A DNA stretch of 64,000 bases from Halochromatium roseum (GTDB taxonomy: Bacteria > Pseudomonadota > Gammaproteobacteria > Chromatiales > Chromatiaceae), in NCBI RefSeq assembly GCF_016653315.1, contig NZ_NHSH01000070.1, positions 1 to 64,000 on the forward strand, in the 5' to 3' direction. Below, one piece after another: positions 28,211 to 35,805 of this stretch (position 1 is its first letter; every line of letters begins with the position of its first letter). The notes beneath the pieces were generated by a model that saw only the letters and a program-made list of their open reading frames with translations, did not search any database and was not told where the DNA came from. Made by a program: the position numbers and the translations under genes.

Positions 28211-28345
28211 ATGACCGTCTTCATCCACACCAGCGATTGGCAGATCGGCAAGCCCTACGGCAAGGGACGATATCCGGCAACGGCGGAATCGTGCCGGTCT
28301 GCTCAATGCGATCGTTGAGAGACTCCCAAAAAGAGATGCCCGACT
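28211..28345 (+). pseudogene. Remnant of an SbcD-like DNA exonuclease gene
   Basis: An ATG at 28211 opens a frame reading MTVFIHTSDWQIGKPYGKGR and stops after about 35 codons. FIHTSDWQIGKPYG is the characteristic N-terminus of SbcD/Mre11-type metallophosphoesterases, including the first metal-ligand motif DxQ(x)G. After that point the reading frame appears to shift (a LLNAIVERLPKR-like sequence lies in another frame) and the rest of the gene is absent. I read it as a dead 5' fragment between recD and the glycosylase gene. Confidence 0.55.
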
Positions 28346-28387
28346 TGCGGCTGGTCGTCCATCAATGAGATCGTTTGGGGGATCTCA

Positions 28388-28420
28388 TTGGAGATCTCTT
28401 GGAGATCGCTTGGAGATCGC
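28388..28420. repeat. 11-bp tandem repeat, three copies
   Basis: Three head-to-tail copies of ttggagatcgc lie at 28388-28398 (final bases tc in place of gc), 28399-28409 and 28410-28420, with a degenerate further unit upstream. They lie directly before the glycosylase start at 28450 and could affect its expression or be slippage products. Confidence 0.7.
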
Positions 28421-28449
28421 TTGCTGCAGCACAAAAGACTGATCGCGGA

Positions 28450-28980
28450 ATGGGCACCATCGAGTCTGAGCTGAAAACGGCGTTCCCACCGGTTGTTGGC
28501 CCTGCCGCACGCGTGCTGATCCTGGGCTCGATGCCGGGCGAGGCGTCATTGCGGCAGCAGCAGTATTACGGTCATCCGCGCAACGCCTTTTGGCCGATCC
28601 TTGGCGAGCTGCTTGGGATACCGCCACAGGCGAGCTACGCCGAGCGTTGTGCGGCGCTGGTTGGGCATGGAATCGCGCTCTGGGATGTGATCGCGGCTTG
28701 CGAACGCCCAGGGAGTCTCGATCAGGCGATTCGGCCAGAGACGGTTCGCGTTAACGACTTCGGTGCCTTCTTCGATGCCTCTCCAGGGATTGTTCAGGTC
28801 GTCTTCAATGGCGGCACGGCCGAACGCGAGTATCGGCGGCGGGTCCTTCCCGGCCTGAAGCTTCCACACCGCGAGATTGCACGGCATCGGCTGCCTTCGA
28901 CCAGTCCGGCACATGCCGCACTGCGGTTCGAGCAGAAGCGAGCGGCCTGGCGCTCTCTTCTCGACTGGCTAGCGGTATAG
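28450..28980 (+). CDS. Hypoxanthine (deoxyinosine)-DNA glycosylase, UDG superfamily
   Basis: The 176-residue protein fits the uracil-DNA-glycosylase superfamily branch that removes deaminated adenine. It has ILGSMPGEASLRQQQYYGHPRNAFW near the N-terminus, VVFNGGTAE in the middle and LPSTSPAHA at the C-terminal loop. These match the family annotated as DNA-deoxyinosine glycosylase. The ATG at 28450 is chosen because homology begins there; the upstream in-frame part is encoded by the tandem repeats. It fits the repair theme of the neighbourhood, following recBCD. Confidence 0.85.
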   Translation: MGTIESELKTAFPPVVGPAARVLILGSMPGEASLRQQQYYGHPRNAFWPILGELLGIPPQASYAERCAALVGHGIALWDVIAACERPGSLDQAIRPETVRVNDFGAFFDASPGIVQVVFNGGTAEREYRRRVLPGLKLPHREIARHRLPSTSPAHAALRFEQKRAAWRSLLDWLAV

Positions 28981-29148
28981 ATCCGAGTGGTTAAACGGCT
29001 CAAGGGCTGTTTACCCCGCTTCCAAGCGCGCTGATCGCGATGCTGTATCTACCGTCGCGAACAGGCGTCGTTAACCACGTGGTTAACCATCAGTGCTCGC
29101 GGTGCAATGTTATCGGATCTGCATTCTCGTTCGAGGCTTTCAGCTTGA
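28981..29148. promoter_or_regulatory. Convergent intergenic region with perfect 18-bp palindrome
   Basis: The glycosylase gene and dinB converge on this spacer. It holds a perfect 18-bp palindrome at 29070-29087 (gttaaccacgtggttaac), and a related half-site gtggttaaac occurs near 28987. The palindrome could bind a dimeric regulator; there is no T-run after it, so a simple terminator is unlikely. Confidence 0.45.
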
Positions 29149-30345
29149 TCAAGGCCGCCGCATCCCGCGCTGAATGAGTCCATCGCCGAGCTTGTCTCTG
29201 ATTGCATCGAGTGTCTGATCCAGCTTGTCAGTGGTCAGCGTTGAGGGCTGCGGTTCGCTGGCCGCGAAGAGATCGGGCTGTGTTGGACAGGCCGCCGGCT
29301 CCCAGCCGGAGAGACCAACCCCGATGAGCCGTACCGGTCGACCGCGCCAAGGACTTGACGCGAACAGCTCCCAGGCGGTCTGAAAGATCAGCTGGTCGCT
29401 CGCCGTGCGCTGGCTCAGGGTTCGCGAACGGCTGTGGGTCTCGAAGGGCTGCAGACGCAGTTTGAGCGTCACTAGTGCACCTGCAAGAGCCTGATGTCGG
29501 GCGAGGTAGCCGACCTCCTGAGCGGCCCAGTGCAGGGTCTCGCGCAGCTGCTGCTCATCGGTGACATCCTCGCCAAAGGTGGTCTCCTTCGAGATCGATT
29601 GCCGCTGCGTCACCGGCTGCACCGCGTCGTCGGCGATGCCGCGCGCCTGCAGATGCAGCGCCGTGCCGGAGCGCGCGCCCAAGGCCTGACGCAGGCGCTC
29701 GAGGGGCTGATGCCGGACATCGCCAACCGTCTTCAGGCCCATCGCCAGCAAACGCGGCTCGGTCTTGCTGCCAACCCCACGCAGCACCGAGATCGGCATC
29801 GGGTCCAAGAACGCCTGCACCTGCTCCGCTTCGACCACGCGCAGCCCATCTGGCTTGCTCGCCTCAGAGGCCAGTTTGGCGATCAATCGATTGGGTCCGA
29901 TGCCGACCGATGCGGTCAGCCCGGTGTTGGACTGGATCAGCGTCTTCGCGCGCTCGGCGATGCGCTCGGGCGGACCGATCAGGCGCTCCAGTCCGGAGAC
30001 ATCGAGATAGGCCTCATCAATGGAGACCTGCTCGATGAGCGGCGAGAGCTGCTGTAGCAGGCGCATGATCTGCTGCGAGACCTCGGCATAGCGCGCCATG
30101 TCGGGCCGTCGATAGATGGTCTCCGGTGGCAGCCGGCGCGCCGCCTGGGCGATCGGCATCGCCGAATGCACGCCATAGCGTCGGGCCTCATACGAGCAGG
30201 TGGCCACCACTCCGCGACCACCGGGTTGCGCGCCGACGACCAGCGGGCGACCGCGCCAGTCGGGATGATCGCGCTGCTCGATCGCCGCATAGAAGGCGTC
30301 GAGATCCAGGTGCATGATCAGGCGGCCGGGATGATGCGTTGGCAT
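29149..30345 (-). CDS. dinB: DNA polymerase IV (Y family)
   Basis: DinB is an error-prone polymerase that copies past lesions. The palm shows MHLDLDAFYAAIEQRD and SIDEAYLD, carrying the catalytic acidic residues; VGIGPNRLIAKLASEASKPDG and VLRGVGSKTEPRL follow, then a little-finger domain with SISKETTFGED. I take the Met at base 30345 as the start because the 26 codons upstream (to 30423) are encoded by a 20-bp tandem repeat and are not seen in the family. A recognisable beta-clamp-binding C-terminus is not obvious (it ends GLIQRGMRRP). Confidence 0.9.
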   Translation of the reverse strand: MPTHHPGRLIMHLDLDAFYAAIEQRDHPDWRGRPLVVGAQPGGRGVVATCSYEARRYGVHSAMPIAQAARRLPPETIYRRPDMARYAEVSQQIMRLLQQLSPLIEQVSIDEAYLDVSGLERLIGPPERIAERAKTLIQSNTGLTASVGIGPNRLIAKLASEASKPDGLRVVEAEQVQAFLDPMPISVLRGVGSKTEPRLLAMGLKTVGDVRHQPLERLRQALGARSGTALHLQARGIADDAVQPVTQRQSISKETTFGEDVTDEQQLRETLHWAAQEVGYLARHQALAGALVTLKLRLQPFETHSRSRTLSQRTASDQLIFQTAWELFASSPWRGRPVRLIGVGLSGWEPAACPTQPDLFAASEPQPSTLTTDKLDQTLDAIRDKLGDGLIQRGMRRP

Positions 30346-30392
30346 TGGGTCTGATGCGTTTGCATTGGATCTGATGCGTTGGCATTGGATCG
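30333..30392. repeat. 20-bp tandem repeat, three copies, at the dinB start
   Basis: Three near-identical copies of gatgcgttggcattggatct occur at 30333-30352, 30353-30372 and 30373-30392, with single-base differences. They cover the 5' end and possible start codons of dinB, giving in-frame ATG choices 20-bp units apart but in different frames. Loss or gain of units could alter translation initiation. Confidence 0.75.
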
Positions 30393-30456
30393 GTGGTCTT
30401 GTCGTCTGGTCCTGCCAGGTCACACAGGCGTCTTTCTAGCAGTTCTTCTGGGAGGG

Positions 30457-31074
30457 TCAGAGACGATAGTCTGCGAGCCGGTCGGTGGGAACCTCAGGGT
30501 CGGAGTAGAAGAACCGATGGTCTTCACCGAGGACCGACTCGATCACGTCGAGCGGATCATCGCCTTGTTTCAGTCGGCGGGAACTCTCGTGGATCAGGCT
30601 GAACGGGCCGGAGAGATCATCGCCTTGGCGCAGACGGCGCGTATCGCGGATTACGTGCCGCACCGCGTTGATGCTTGAGTTCATGCGGTCGATCCGTTTC
30701 TGCTTCTCGGCGATGAAGGTCGTCAAGCGTTCGAGCAGGCGTGCCGAATCCTGCCAGATCTCGTTGAGCGTGCGGATGCGCTGGAGGATCAGCTCCTCCC
30801 CGAGGGTGCCGGCAACGGCGTCGGTATCGACGAGGACGCCATTGGCGAGCACGAAGAACAGGGTCCAATCCTCGGTTGGACTCTCGGTCTCCCGATAGAC
30901 GAATCGGCCGTCTTCATCGATGCGTCGCTGATCGAAGTACACCCGCAAGCCCGGAGCGGCGCCGCTGACAAGATCGCCAACGCGATAGGTCTTCAAGACG
31001 CAGTCGAAGCGCTTGGTTTGAGCCTCGACCTCGCGGTTACCAAGCGGGACTAGGAAGCTGTCGAACATGCCCAT
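30457..31074 (-). CDS. Unknown protein linked to McrBC-like system
   Basis: I do not recognise this 205-residue protein. It is soluble and charged, begins MGMFDSFLVPLGNREVEAQTKRFDC, and has a helical, possibly coiled-coil stretch around 105-150 (NEIWQDSARLLERLTTFIAEKQKRI). It starts 33 bp after the McrC-like gene on the same strand, so it probably belongs to the same transcript. An accessory role, such as sensing, modulation or immunity for the restriction pair, is inference from position only. Confidence 0.6.
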   Translation of the reverse strand: MGMFDSFLVPLGNREVEAQTKRFDCVLKTYRVGDLVSGAAPGLRVYFDQRRIDEDGRFVYRETESPTEDWTLFFVLANGVLVDTDAVAGTLGEELILQRIRTLNEIWQDSARLLERLTTFIAEKQKRIDRMNSSINAVRHVIRDTRRLRQGDDLSGPFSLIHESSRRLKQGDDPLDVIESVLGEDHRFFYSDPEVPTDRLADYRL

Positions 31075-31107
31075 GATGATGTGGTGTCCTGTGCAAAAGC
31101 GATGGGG

Positions 31108-32538
31108 TTAGCCGCGGTCTTCTGAGCGCCCGAGTAACTTGCGCCAGCTGCTGAGTGCACGGTCGCGTTGGCTTGGCGACCGAAAACCAAAGGGCAACCC
31201 GGCCAGTATCAATCGAATCCGCCGTCGTCCTGAGGCGAGTGTTGCAAGGGTGGCATGCGGGCGACGCTCATCACCGAGATCACCAAGTTGAGGATAGGCC
31301 AAAACGCTATCGATCTGGTCTGTCGAACTGAGGGCCGAGTAGGCAAGCGCTTGGTGCAGATCGGCGCGATGTGCATCGCGCACCGCGTCTTTCAGGCCGT
31401 TCCAACCATAGCGGGCGAGCAGGCTGAGGTGGGCTTTGTATTTGGCATCGACCCAGATCATGCGCTCCGCACTGCGCAGCCCAGTGTCCGGGATCAGTGC
31501 GCCCATTGAACTCAGACTTCCCTGCCAGTTGAGACGCTGTTGGACCTCGCTTGCCCCAACCCAGCTGAGGCCAAGTTGTGGTGCCAAGTCCCGAACAAAG
31601 GCCGCCACCCAGGCCTCCCAGACTTGGTCCGCTTCGAGATCCCAGGCCAGGCCATCGAGGCTGTGGGCGCCGCCCAGCCCACGTTCTTCTGCGATCCAGC
31701 TCATCGCTTGCAAGGCGTCCGCGAGCCAAGCTGAGCCTGTCTGAGGCTGATTCCAGGGCGAGGGTCGCTGGCTGGGGCCAGGGCCGAGATCATGATTCAA
31801 CAGCCGAATGCGTTCGCTGAGCGCACGCGCAGGTGGCGCGTCCCGTTGCTGTGCCAGATCCTGCTCCAGCCGGGCCAGGGTCCAGCGGATGGCCGATAGC
31901 AGCTGCGGATCATCATCGAGGTCCGGGAAGCTGCAGGGTAGCCGGCTCCATTGGCCATTGGCGAGCTGGCGCTGAGTCCACTGCGTCCACTCGATCCGGC
32001 CGCGGGGGCTGGTGCGGACCTCGGTGCGCTCGACAAAGCCGCGTCGGAGAGAGCGCAGCAGGGCCTCGAGGCGGTTCAGGACCGGCGCGGCGAGGAGCCA
32101 GGGCGGGACCTCGCGCGCCGAACCTGGAACCAGTGGGGCCTGGCCGAGACGCGGCTCAACGGCAAAGCCGGTCGCTTGCAACACCGCACCCAATGCCGAC
32201 CAGCGAAAACGCGGCTCGACCAACAGGCCCGCCGCGACCCGACGGGTTGCCGGCGAGACCAAGGGCACCGCACCGATGTGGCTGCCGGGGTGGACCAGCA
32301 GACGCACACCACCACGGGTCTCGACCTCGGTGCGCAGATTGAGCCGACGCAGCTGGGTCTCATTGGCCTGCAGAAAACCATCGATCCAACGATCTCCTGC
32401 AGCGCCGACGGCGGCGGGTTCGATTCGCATGGGGTCGCCATGATCGACCAGCCGAAACAGCGACCGGGCGCTCAACGGCGGGGGTCGGGTCAGTTCTCCG
32501 CGGGCCTTCGGTTTCTGCGCGCCGCGCCGGGCCGGCAT
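31108..32538 (-). CDS. McrC-like restriction endonuclease subunit
   Basis: The ATG at 32538 overlaps the stop of the McrB-like gene (TAATG), so the two are translationally coupled; the frame is open further upstream but that part lies inside the McrB-like gene. The 476-residue protein has an N-terminal region resembling McrC adaptors (GFLQANETQLRRLNLRTEVE, RIEWTQW) and a C-terminal PD-(D/E)xK nuclease core, LIPDTGLRSAERMIWVDAKYK. In McrBC systems McrC joins a ring of McrB GTPases and cuts modified DNA. The adjacent ATPase supports this role. Confidence 0.8.
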   Translation of the reverse strand: MPARRGAQKPKARGELTRPPPLSARSLFRLVDHGDPMRIEPAAVGAAGDRWIDGFLQANETQLRRLNLRTEVETRGGVRLLVHPGSHIGAVPLVSPATRRVAAGLLVEPRFRWSALGAVLQATGFAVEPRLGQAPLVPGSAREVPPWLLAAPVLNRLEALLRSLRRGFVERTEVRTSPRGRIEWTQWTQRQLANGQWSRLPCSFPDLDDDPQLLSAIRWTLARLEQDLAQQRDAPPARALSERIRLLNHDLGPGPSQRPSPWNQPQTGSAWLADALQAMSWIAEERGLGGAHSLDGLAWDLEADQVWEAWVAAFVRDLAPQLGLSWVGASEVQQRLNWQGSLSSMGALIPDTGLRSAERMIWVDAKYKAHLSLLARYGWNGLKDAVRDAHRADLHQALAYSALSSTDQIDSVLAYPQLGDLGDERRPHATLATLASGRRRIRLILAGLPFGFRSPSQRDRALSSWRKLLGRSEDRG

Positions 32539-34001
32539 TAGCGCAGCCCCATCAAGGTCGAGCTGATCCGGTCGCTGAGGCCAGCGATGGCCTCGGTGGC
32601 GCCGCCGCAGAGGCGCTCGTCGAGGTAGTCGCGCAACAGCGGCAAGAGTTCCAGTTCGAGGCGTCGGGCGACTCGGGCTGGGCGGTCGGTGGGGTCTAGG
32701 TCGGGCCTTGGATCGAGAAAGTAGGCATGGCCAGGCACCAGCCACAGCGTTTCGTCGTCGGCATATTCGGCGAAGCTGTGAATGCAGTCTGAGAACAGCC
32801 GGACAGCGAAATCCACGCCCTCGGCGGCCACGACCTCCAGGTCCGGCCAGACTGGGATGAAGGCGAAGCGGCGGCGGATCGCGAGGTCCATGCGCGCGAT
32901 GCTGCGGTCGGCGGTGTTGCGGGTGCCGAGCACCAACAGGTTGGGCGAGAGTTCCAGCTCGGGCGGATGACCGTCGGGGACCTGCGGCAGGCGCACTCGC
33001 CGCGGTGCCTCACCGACCTCGAACAGCATCACCGCCTCACCGAGCACCCGGCCGAGATCGGCGCGATTGATCTCGTCGATCAGCAGGACATGGGGTGCTG
33101 TGGCAGCGGCCTGGTTCGCATGCAGCAAGTCGCCGGCCCGCACCTCGAAGGCCAGCCCATTGGAAGCCGGGCGCGGGAAGAGGCCGACGATGAAATCCTC
33201 GTAGGTGCGGGCTGGATGAAACTGGACCTGAGTCACACCGCCAATCTGTTCCGCCAAGCGGATGGCCCAGCGTGTCTTGCCGGTGCCGGGAGGACCTTCG
33301 AGGATCAGAAACCGCCGCTCTTTCAATAGGCTGAGGACGTGCGTTTCATCGAAGCTGGGGAAGATGGCGCCGGCAATGTCTTGCTGCCGCTTATCCCAAC
33401 GGGTTCGCGCCTTGCCGGTCAGTGGTGTACCGTGTTCGGCAAAGAAGAGATCGAGCAGATCCTCGACGGCGTTGGCGTCTGCGCTGGTCTGCACTGGGAT
33501 CGCGGCATAGATGACCTGGCCATAGGTCTTGAGCGCAGGCTCGGCGGCTGGCCAGTCGGCGCTGAGGGTCTCGGGGACGCGGCTATTGAGGTCGAGGAGA
33601 TCGGGTTTGACCCATAGCCGGCCCTGATGCAGCGCTCGGAGAGCGCGCAGCCGTCGACCGTGACCTGGTCTGCCGAGAATATGGCTGTCAGCCCCGAACC
33701 CGTCGGTTCCGATGACGAGCACCGCGATGCTGCCGCCGGCTCCGGGGAACCAGACGAAGGAGGTGCCTTGATAGGCACCGGAGGTGGGGTTGTCGGCGGT
33801 TATCCAGCCGGCGTAGGAGGCGGCCTCTTCCTTCTTCTGTAGATTCGCGCGGAGTTGGTAGCGATCTTTATGATGAGCCGCGCCGTGGTAACGCTCGGTA
33901 TAGACCGCTGCCATGAGTTCGCGCGCCTGGTTCGGGTCGCCCATGCCCGACCAGTCTCGTCCAGCACGCATGGCGTCGATGAGTTGTTGGAAGGCGGTCA
34001 T
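32538..34001 (-). CDS. McrB-like AAA+ ATPase
   Basis: The 487-residue protein has a C-terminal AAA+ module: Walker A EGPPGTGKT, Walker B LLIDEINRADLGRVLGE, and the McrB-type sensor GTRNTADRSIARMDLAIRRRF. The N-terminal 195 residues (ARELMAAVYTERYHGAAHHK; GTSFVWFPGAGGSIAVLVIGTDG) differ from the known E. coli McrB DNA-recognition domain and probably determine the target. It starts only 6 bp after the purC stop, so it may be transcribed from the purC promoter. It is coupled to the McrC-like gene by a TAATG overlap. Confidence 0.8.
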   Translation of the reverse strand: MTAFQQLIDAMRAGRDWSGMGDPNQARELMAAVYTERYHGAAHHKDRYQLRANLQKKEEAASYAGWITADNPTSGAYQGTSFVWFPGAGGSIAVLVIGTDGFGADSHILGRPGHGRRLRALRALHQGRLWVKPDLLDLNSRVPETLSADWPAAEPALKTYGQVIYAAIPVQTSADANAVEDLLDLFFAEHGTPLTGKARTRWDKRQQDIAGAIFPSFDETHVLSLLKERRFLILEGPPGTGKTRWAIRLAEQIGGVTQVQFHPARTYEDFIVGLFPRPASNGLAFEVRAGDLLHANQAAATAPHVLLIDEINRADLGRVLGEAVMLFEVGEAPRRVRLPQVPDGHPPELELSPNLLVLGTRNTADRSIARMDLAIRRRFAFIPVWPDLEVVAAEGVDFAVRLFSDCIHSFAEYADDETLWLVPGHAYFLDPRPDLDPTDRPARVARRLELELLPLLRDYLDERLCGGATEAIAGLSDRISSTLMGLR

Positions 34002-34007
34002 GCGCTC

Positions 34008-34889
34008 TCAACCCAGCAAACGCCGCTCCGCCTCCGCATACTTCGCCGCAGTCTGGGCAATGATGGCCTCTGGCAGCATCGGTCCAGGCGGGGTCTTGTC
34101 CCAGTCCAGGGTCTCGAGATAATCGCGCACGAACTGCTTGTCGAAGCTTGGTGGGCTGCTGCCGGGCTGGTACTGGTCGACCGGCCAGAAGCGCGAGGAG
34201 TCTGGGGTCAGCACCTCGTCGATCAGGTGCAGGCGGCCCTCGGCATCAAGGCCAAATTCAAACTTGGTGTCGGCGATGATGATGCCGCGCTCAAGGGCAT
34301 AGGCGGCGCTTTCCTGATAGATGCGCAGGCTGATCGCGCGGACTTGCTCGGCAAGCTCGGCGCCGATGCGCTCGGCGGCGCCGGCGAAGTCGATGTTCTG
34401 GTCATGGTCGCCGATCGCGGCCTTGGTCGAGGGGGTGAAGATCGGCTCTGGCAGGCGATCGGCCTGGCGTAGCCCGGCTGGCAGCGCGATACCGCTGACC
34501 GCGCCGCTGGCCTGATAGTCCTTCCAGCCCGAGCCGATCAGATAGCCGCGCACGATCGCCTCGATGGGCAGCGGGCGCAGCTTGCGCACCAGCATGGCGC
34601 GATCGCCGAGCGCTCGACGCTGCTCGGGATCGGTGACGAAGGTCTCGACGGGCAGCTCGGCCAGTTGGTTGGGGATGATTCCAGCCGTGCGCGCGAGCCA
34701 GAAGCGGCTGACGCGGCTGAGCACCTCGCCCTTGCCGGGGATCGGCTGCGGCAGCACCACATCGAAGGCGGAGAGCCGATCGCTGGTGACGATGAGCAGA
34801 TGCTCATCACCGGCGGCGTAGAGATCGCGGACCTTGCCGCGGCTGAGTAGCGGCAGCTCGCTGAGTTCGGAGTGGTAGAGGCTGGTCAT
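34008..34889 (-). CDS. purC: Phosphoribosylaminoimidazole-succinocarboxamide synthase
   Basis: PurC (SAICAR synthase) joins aspartate to CAIR in purine synthesis using ATP. The family N-terminus [34 protein letters not shown], the [16 protein letters not shown] segment, [12 protein letters not shown] and [14 protein letters not shown] are all present. The 293-residue length fits the longer bacterial form. The restriction genes that follow 6 bp downstream on the same strand are an unusual partner. Confidence 0.95.
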   Translation of the reverse strand: MTSLYHSELSELPLLSRGKVRDLYAAGDEHLLIVTSDRLSAFDVVLPQPIPGKGEVLSRVSRFWLARTAGIIPNQLAELPVETFVTDPEQRRALGDRAMLVRKLRPLPIEAIVRGYLIGSGWKDYQASGAVSGIALPAGLRQADRLPEPIFTPSTKAAIGDHDQNIDFAGAAERIGAELAEQVRAISLRIYQESAAYALERGIIIADTKFEFGLDAEGRLHLIDEVLTPDSSRFWPVDQYQPGSSPPSFDKQFVRDYLETLDWDKTPPGPMLPEAIIAQTAAKYAEAERRLLG

Positions 34890-35070
34890 CGGGTTTGTCG
34901 CTCAATCAGTTAAGCTGCAGACTATACCAGTCTGCCCTAGGTCGGAACGATGGTAACCCTCAAGTAGCCTGCATTTTCCAGGGTGTCGATGCGCCATGAA
35001 CGGTACCCTGAGGTGAGCCCTTCATCGTCCGGGTGGCGATGCGCCCTGTACCTTAGCGTGAAGCAGAATC
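34890..35070. promoter_or_regulatory. Divergent promoter region of purC and the DUF4160 gene
   Basis: Upstream of purC the minus strand shows a TATAGT-like -10 at 34921-34926 inside a small inverted repeat at 34918-34934 (cagact, 5-base centre, agtctg). A good -35 at standard spacing is not evident. Further right, two imperfect copies of a unit containing cgatgcgcc (near 34988 and 35036) precede the DUF4160 gene. Confidence 0.3.
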
Positions 35071-35304
35071 ATGCCAAAACGCTATGAGTACCTTGGTCTG
35101 TTGGTGATGTTCTACGCCAATGAGCACGAGCCTGTGCATGTCCACGGCAAGGCTCAAGGCCGTGAGGCACGCGCAGAGATCATTCTCGTCAATGGTCAGG
35201 TGACAGAGGTGCTGTTTAGCGATGTCGGTGGCCGCCCGCCATTAAAGCCAACCGAGCGGCGGAATTTTGAGGCCCTTGTACGTGCCCGAGCGGAGGAATT
35301 GTGA
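35071..35304 (+). CDS. DUF4160 family protein
   Basis: The 77-residue protein matches the DUF4160 pattern: an N-terminal FYANEHEPVHVHGK segment followed by REARAEIIL and a charged tail (PLKPTERRNFEALVRARAEEL). DUF4160 genes are commonly paired with DUF2442 genes in small accessory modules suspected to be toxin-antitoxin-like; function is not established. Here a DUF2442 gene follows after a short coupled frame. Confidence 0.75.
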   Translation: MPKRYEYLGLLVMFYANEHEPVHVHGKAQGREARAEIILVNGQVTEVLFSDVGGRPPLKPTERRNFEALVRARAEEL

Positions 35305-35375
35305 CCAAGTGGATCGACTTTTTCGTGCTGCACAAATCGGTTCGGCCCGAGCACATCAGTGGGAGACTGAAATGA
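35301..35375 (+). CDS. Possible 24-residue coupled small frame
   Basis: A GTG at 35301 overlaps the DUF4160 stop (GTGA) and the frame ends in a TGA overlapping the DUF2442 start (ATGA). The encoded peptide begins MTKWIDFFVLHKSV. Overlap at both ends is suggestive of coupled translation, but its short length and lack of known relatives leave it uncertain; it may merely carry ribosomes to the next gene. Confidence 0.3.
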   Translation: MTKWIDFFVLHKSVRPEHISGRLK

Positions 35376-35654
35376 CCGCAGAGATCATCAACATCCTCTC
35401 AGCCGAGCAGGTGGCTCCCTACTGTCTGCATCTGCGTTTTGATGATGGTACAGAGCAAGTCGTCGACTTCAAGCCTTTCCTCAGCCGGGCGGTGCATCCT
35501 GACCTTCGCGCTTGGCTGCAGCCGGAGAGGTTTGCTCGTTTCCGCCTTGAATATGGGGGGGCTGGTCTGGGGGGATTACGAGCTTTGTTTTCCGATGATC
35601 GATCTGTATCACAACGACATTGCTCATCGGGCCTGCACCGAGCGTGCAGCCTGA
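35372..35654 (+). pseudogene. DUF2442 gene with frameshift in a G7 run
   Basis: A Shine-Dalgarno-like GGGAG precedes the ATG at 35372. The protein begins MTAEIINILSAEQVAPYCLHLRF and reads as a DUF2442 domain to FRLEYGG. It then meets a run of seven G at 35555-35561. The expected continuation LVWGDYELCFPMIDLYHNDI lies in the next frame; six G would restore a protein of about 93 residues. The gene is therefore either inactivated, phase-variable by slippage, or affected by a sequencing error. Confidence 0.75.
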
Positions 35655-35805
35655 AGCATGGGATAAAGCCTGCAGGAAGGGGCAAGCTTGCGGCCAACTC
35701 CGGCTTCCAATTGTCGCTAAGCAGCCGTCCATTTTCTACTTCCCGATTCTTGCCGGACAGTGGCGCTCAAATCTTGTCACAAATCGTCGCCTCGGTCGTC
35801 GGAGC

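Noticed and set aside
30333-30392. Possible CRISPR array
   Set aside because: The three units are contiguous tandem repeats with no spacers.
32539-32745. A 69-codon N-terminal extension of the McrC-like gene
   Set aside because: It lies antisense-free inside the McrB-like gene, is Arg/Pro-rich and non-homologous, and the TAATG overlap marks the start at 32538.
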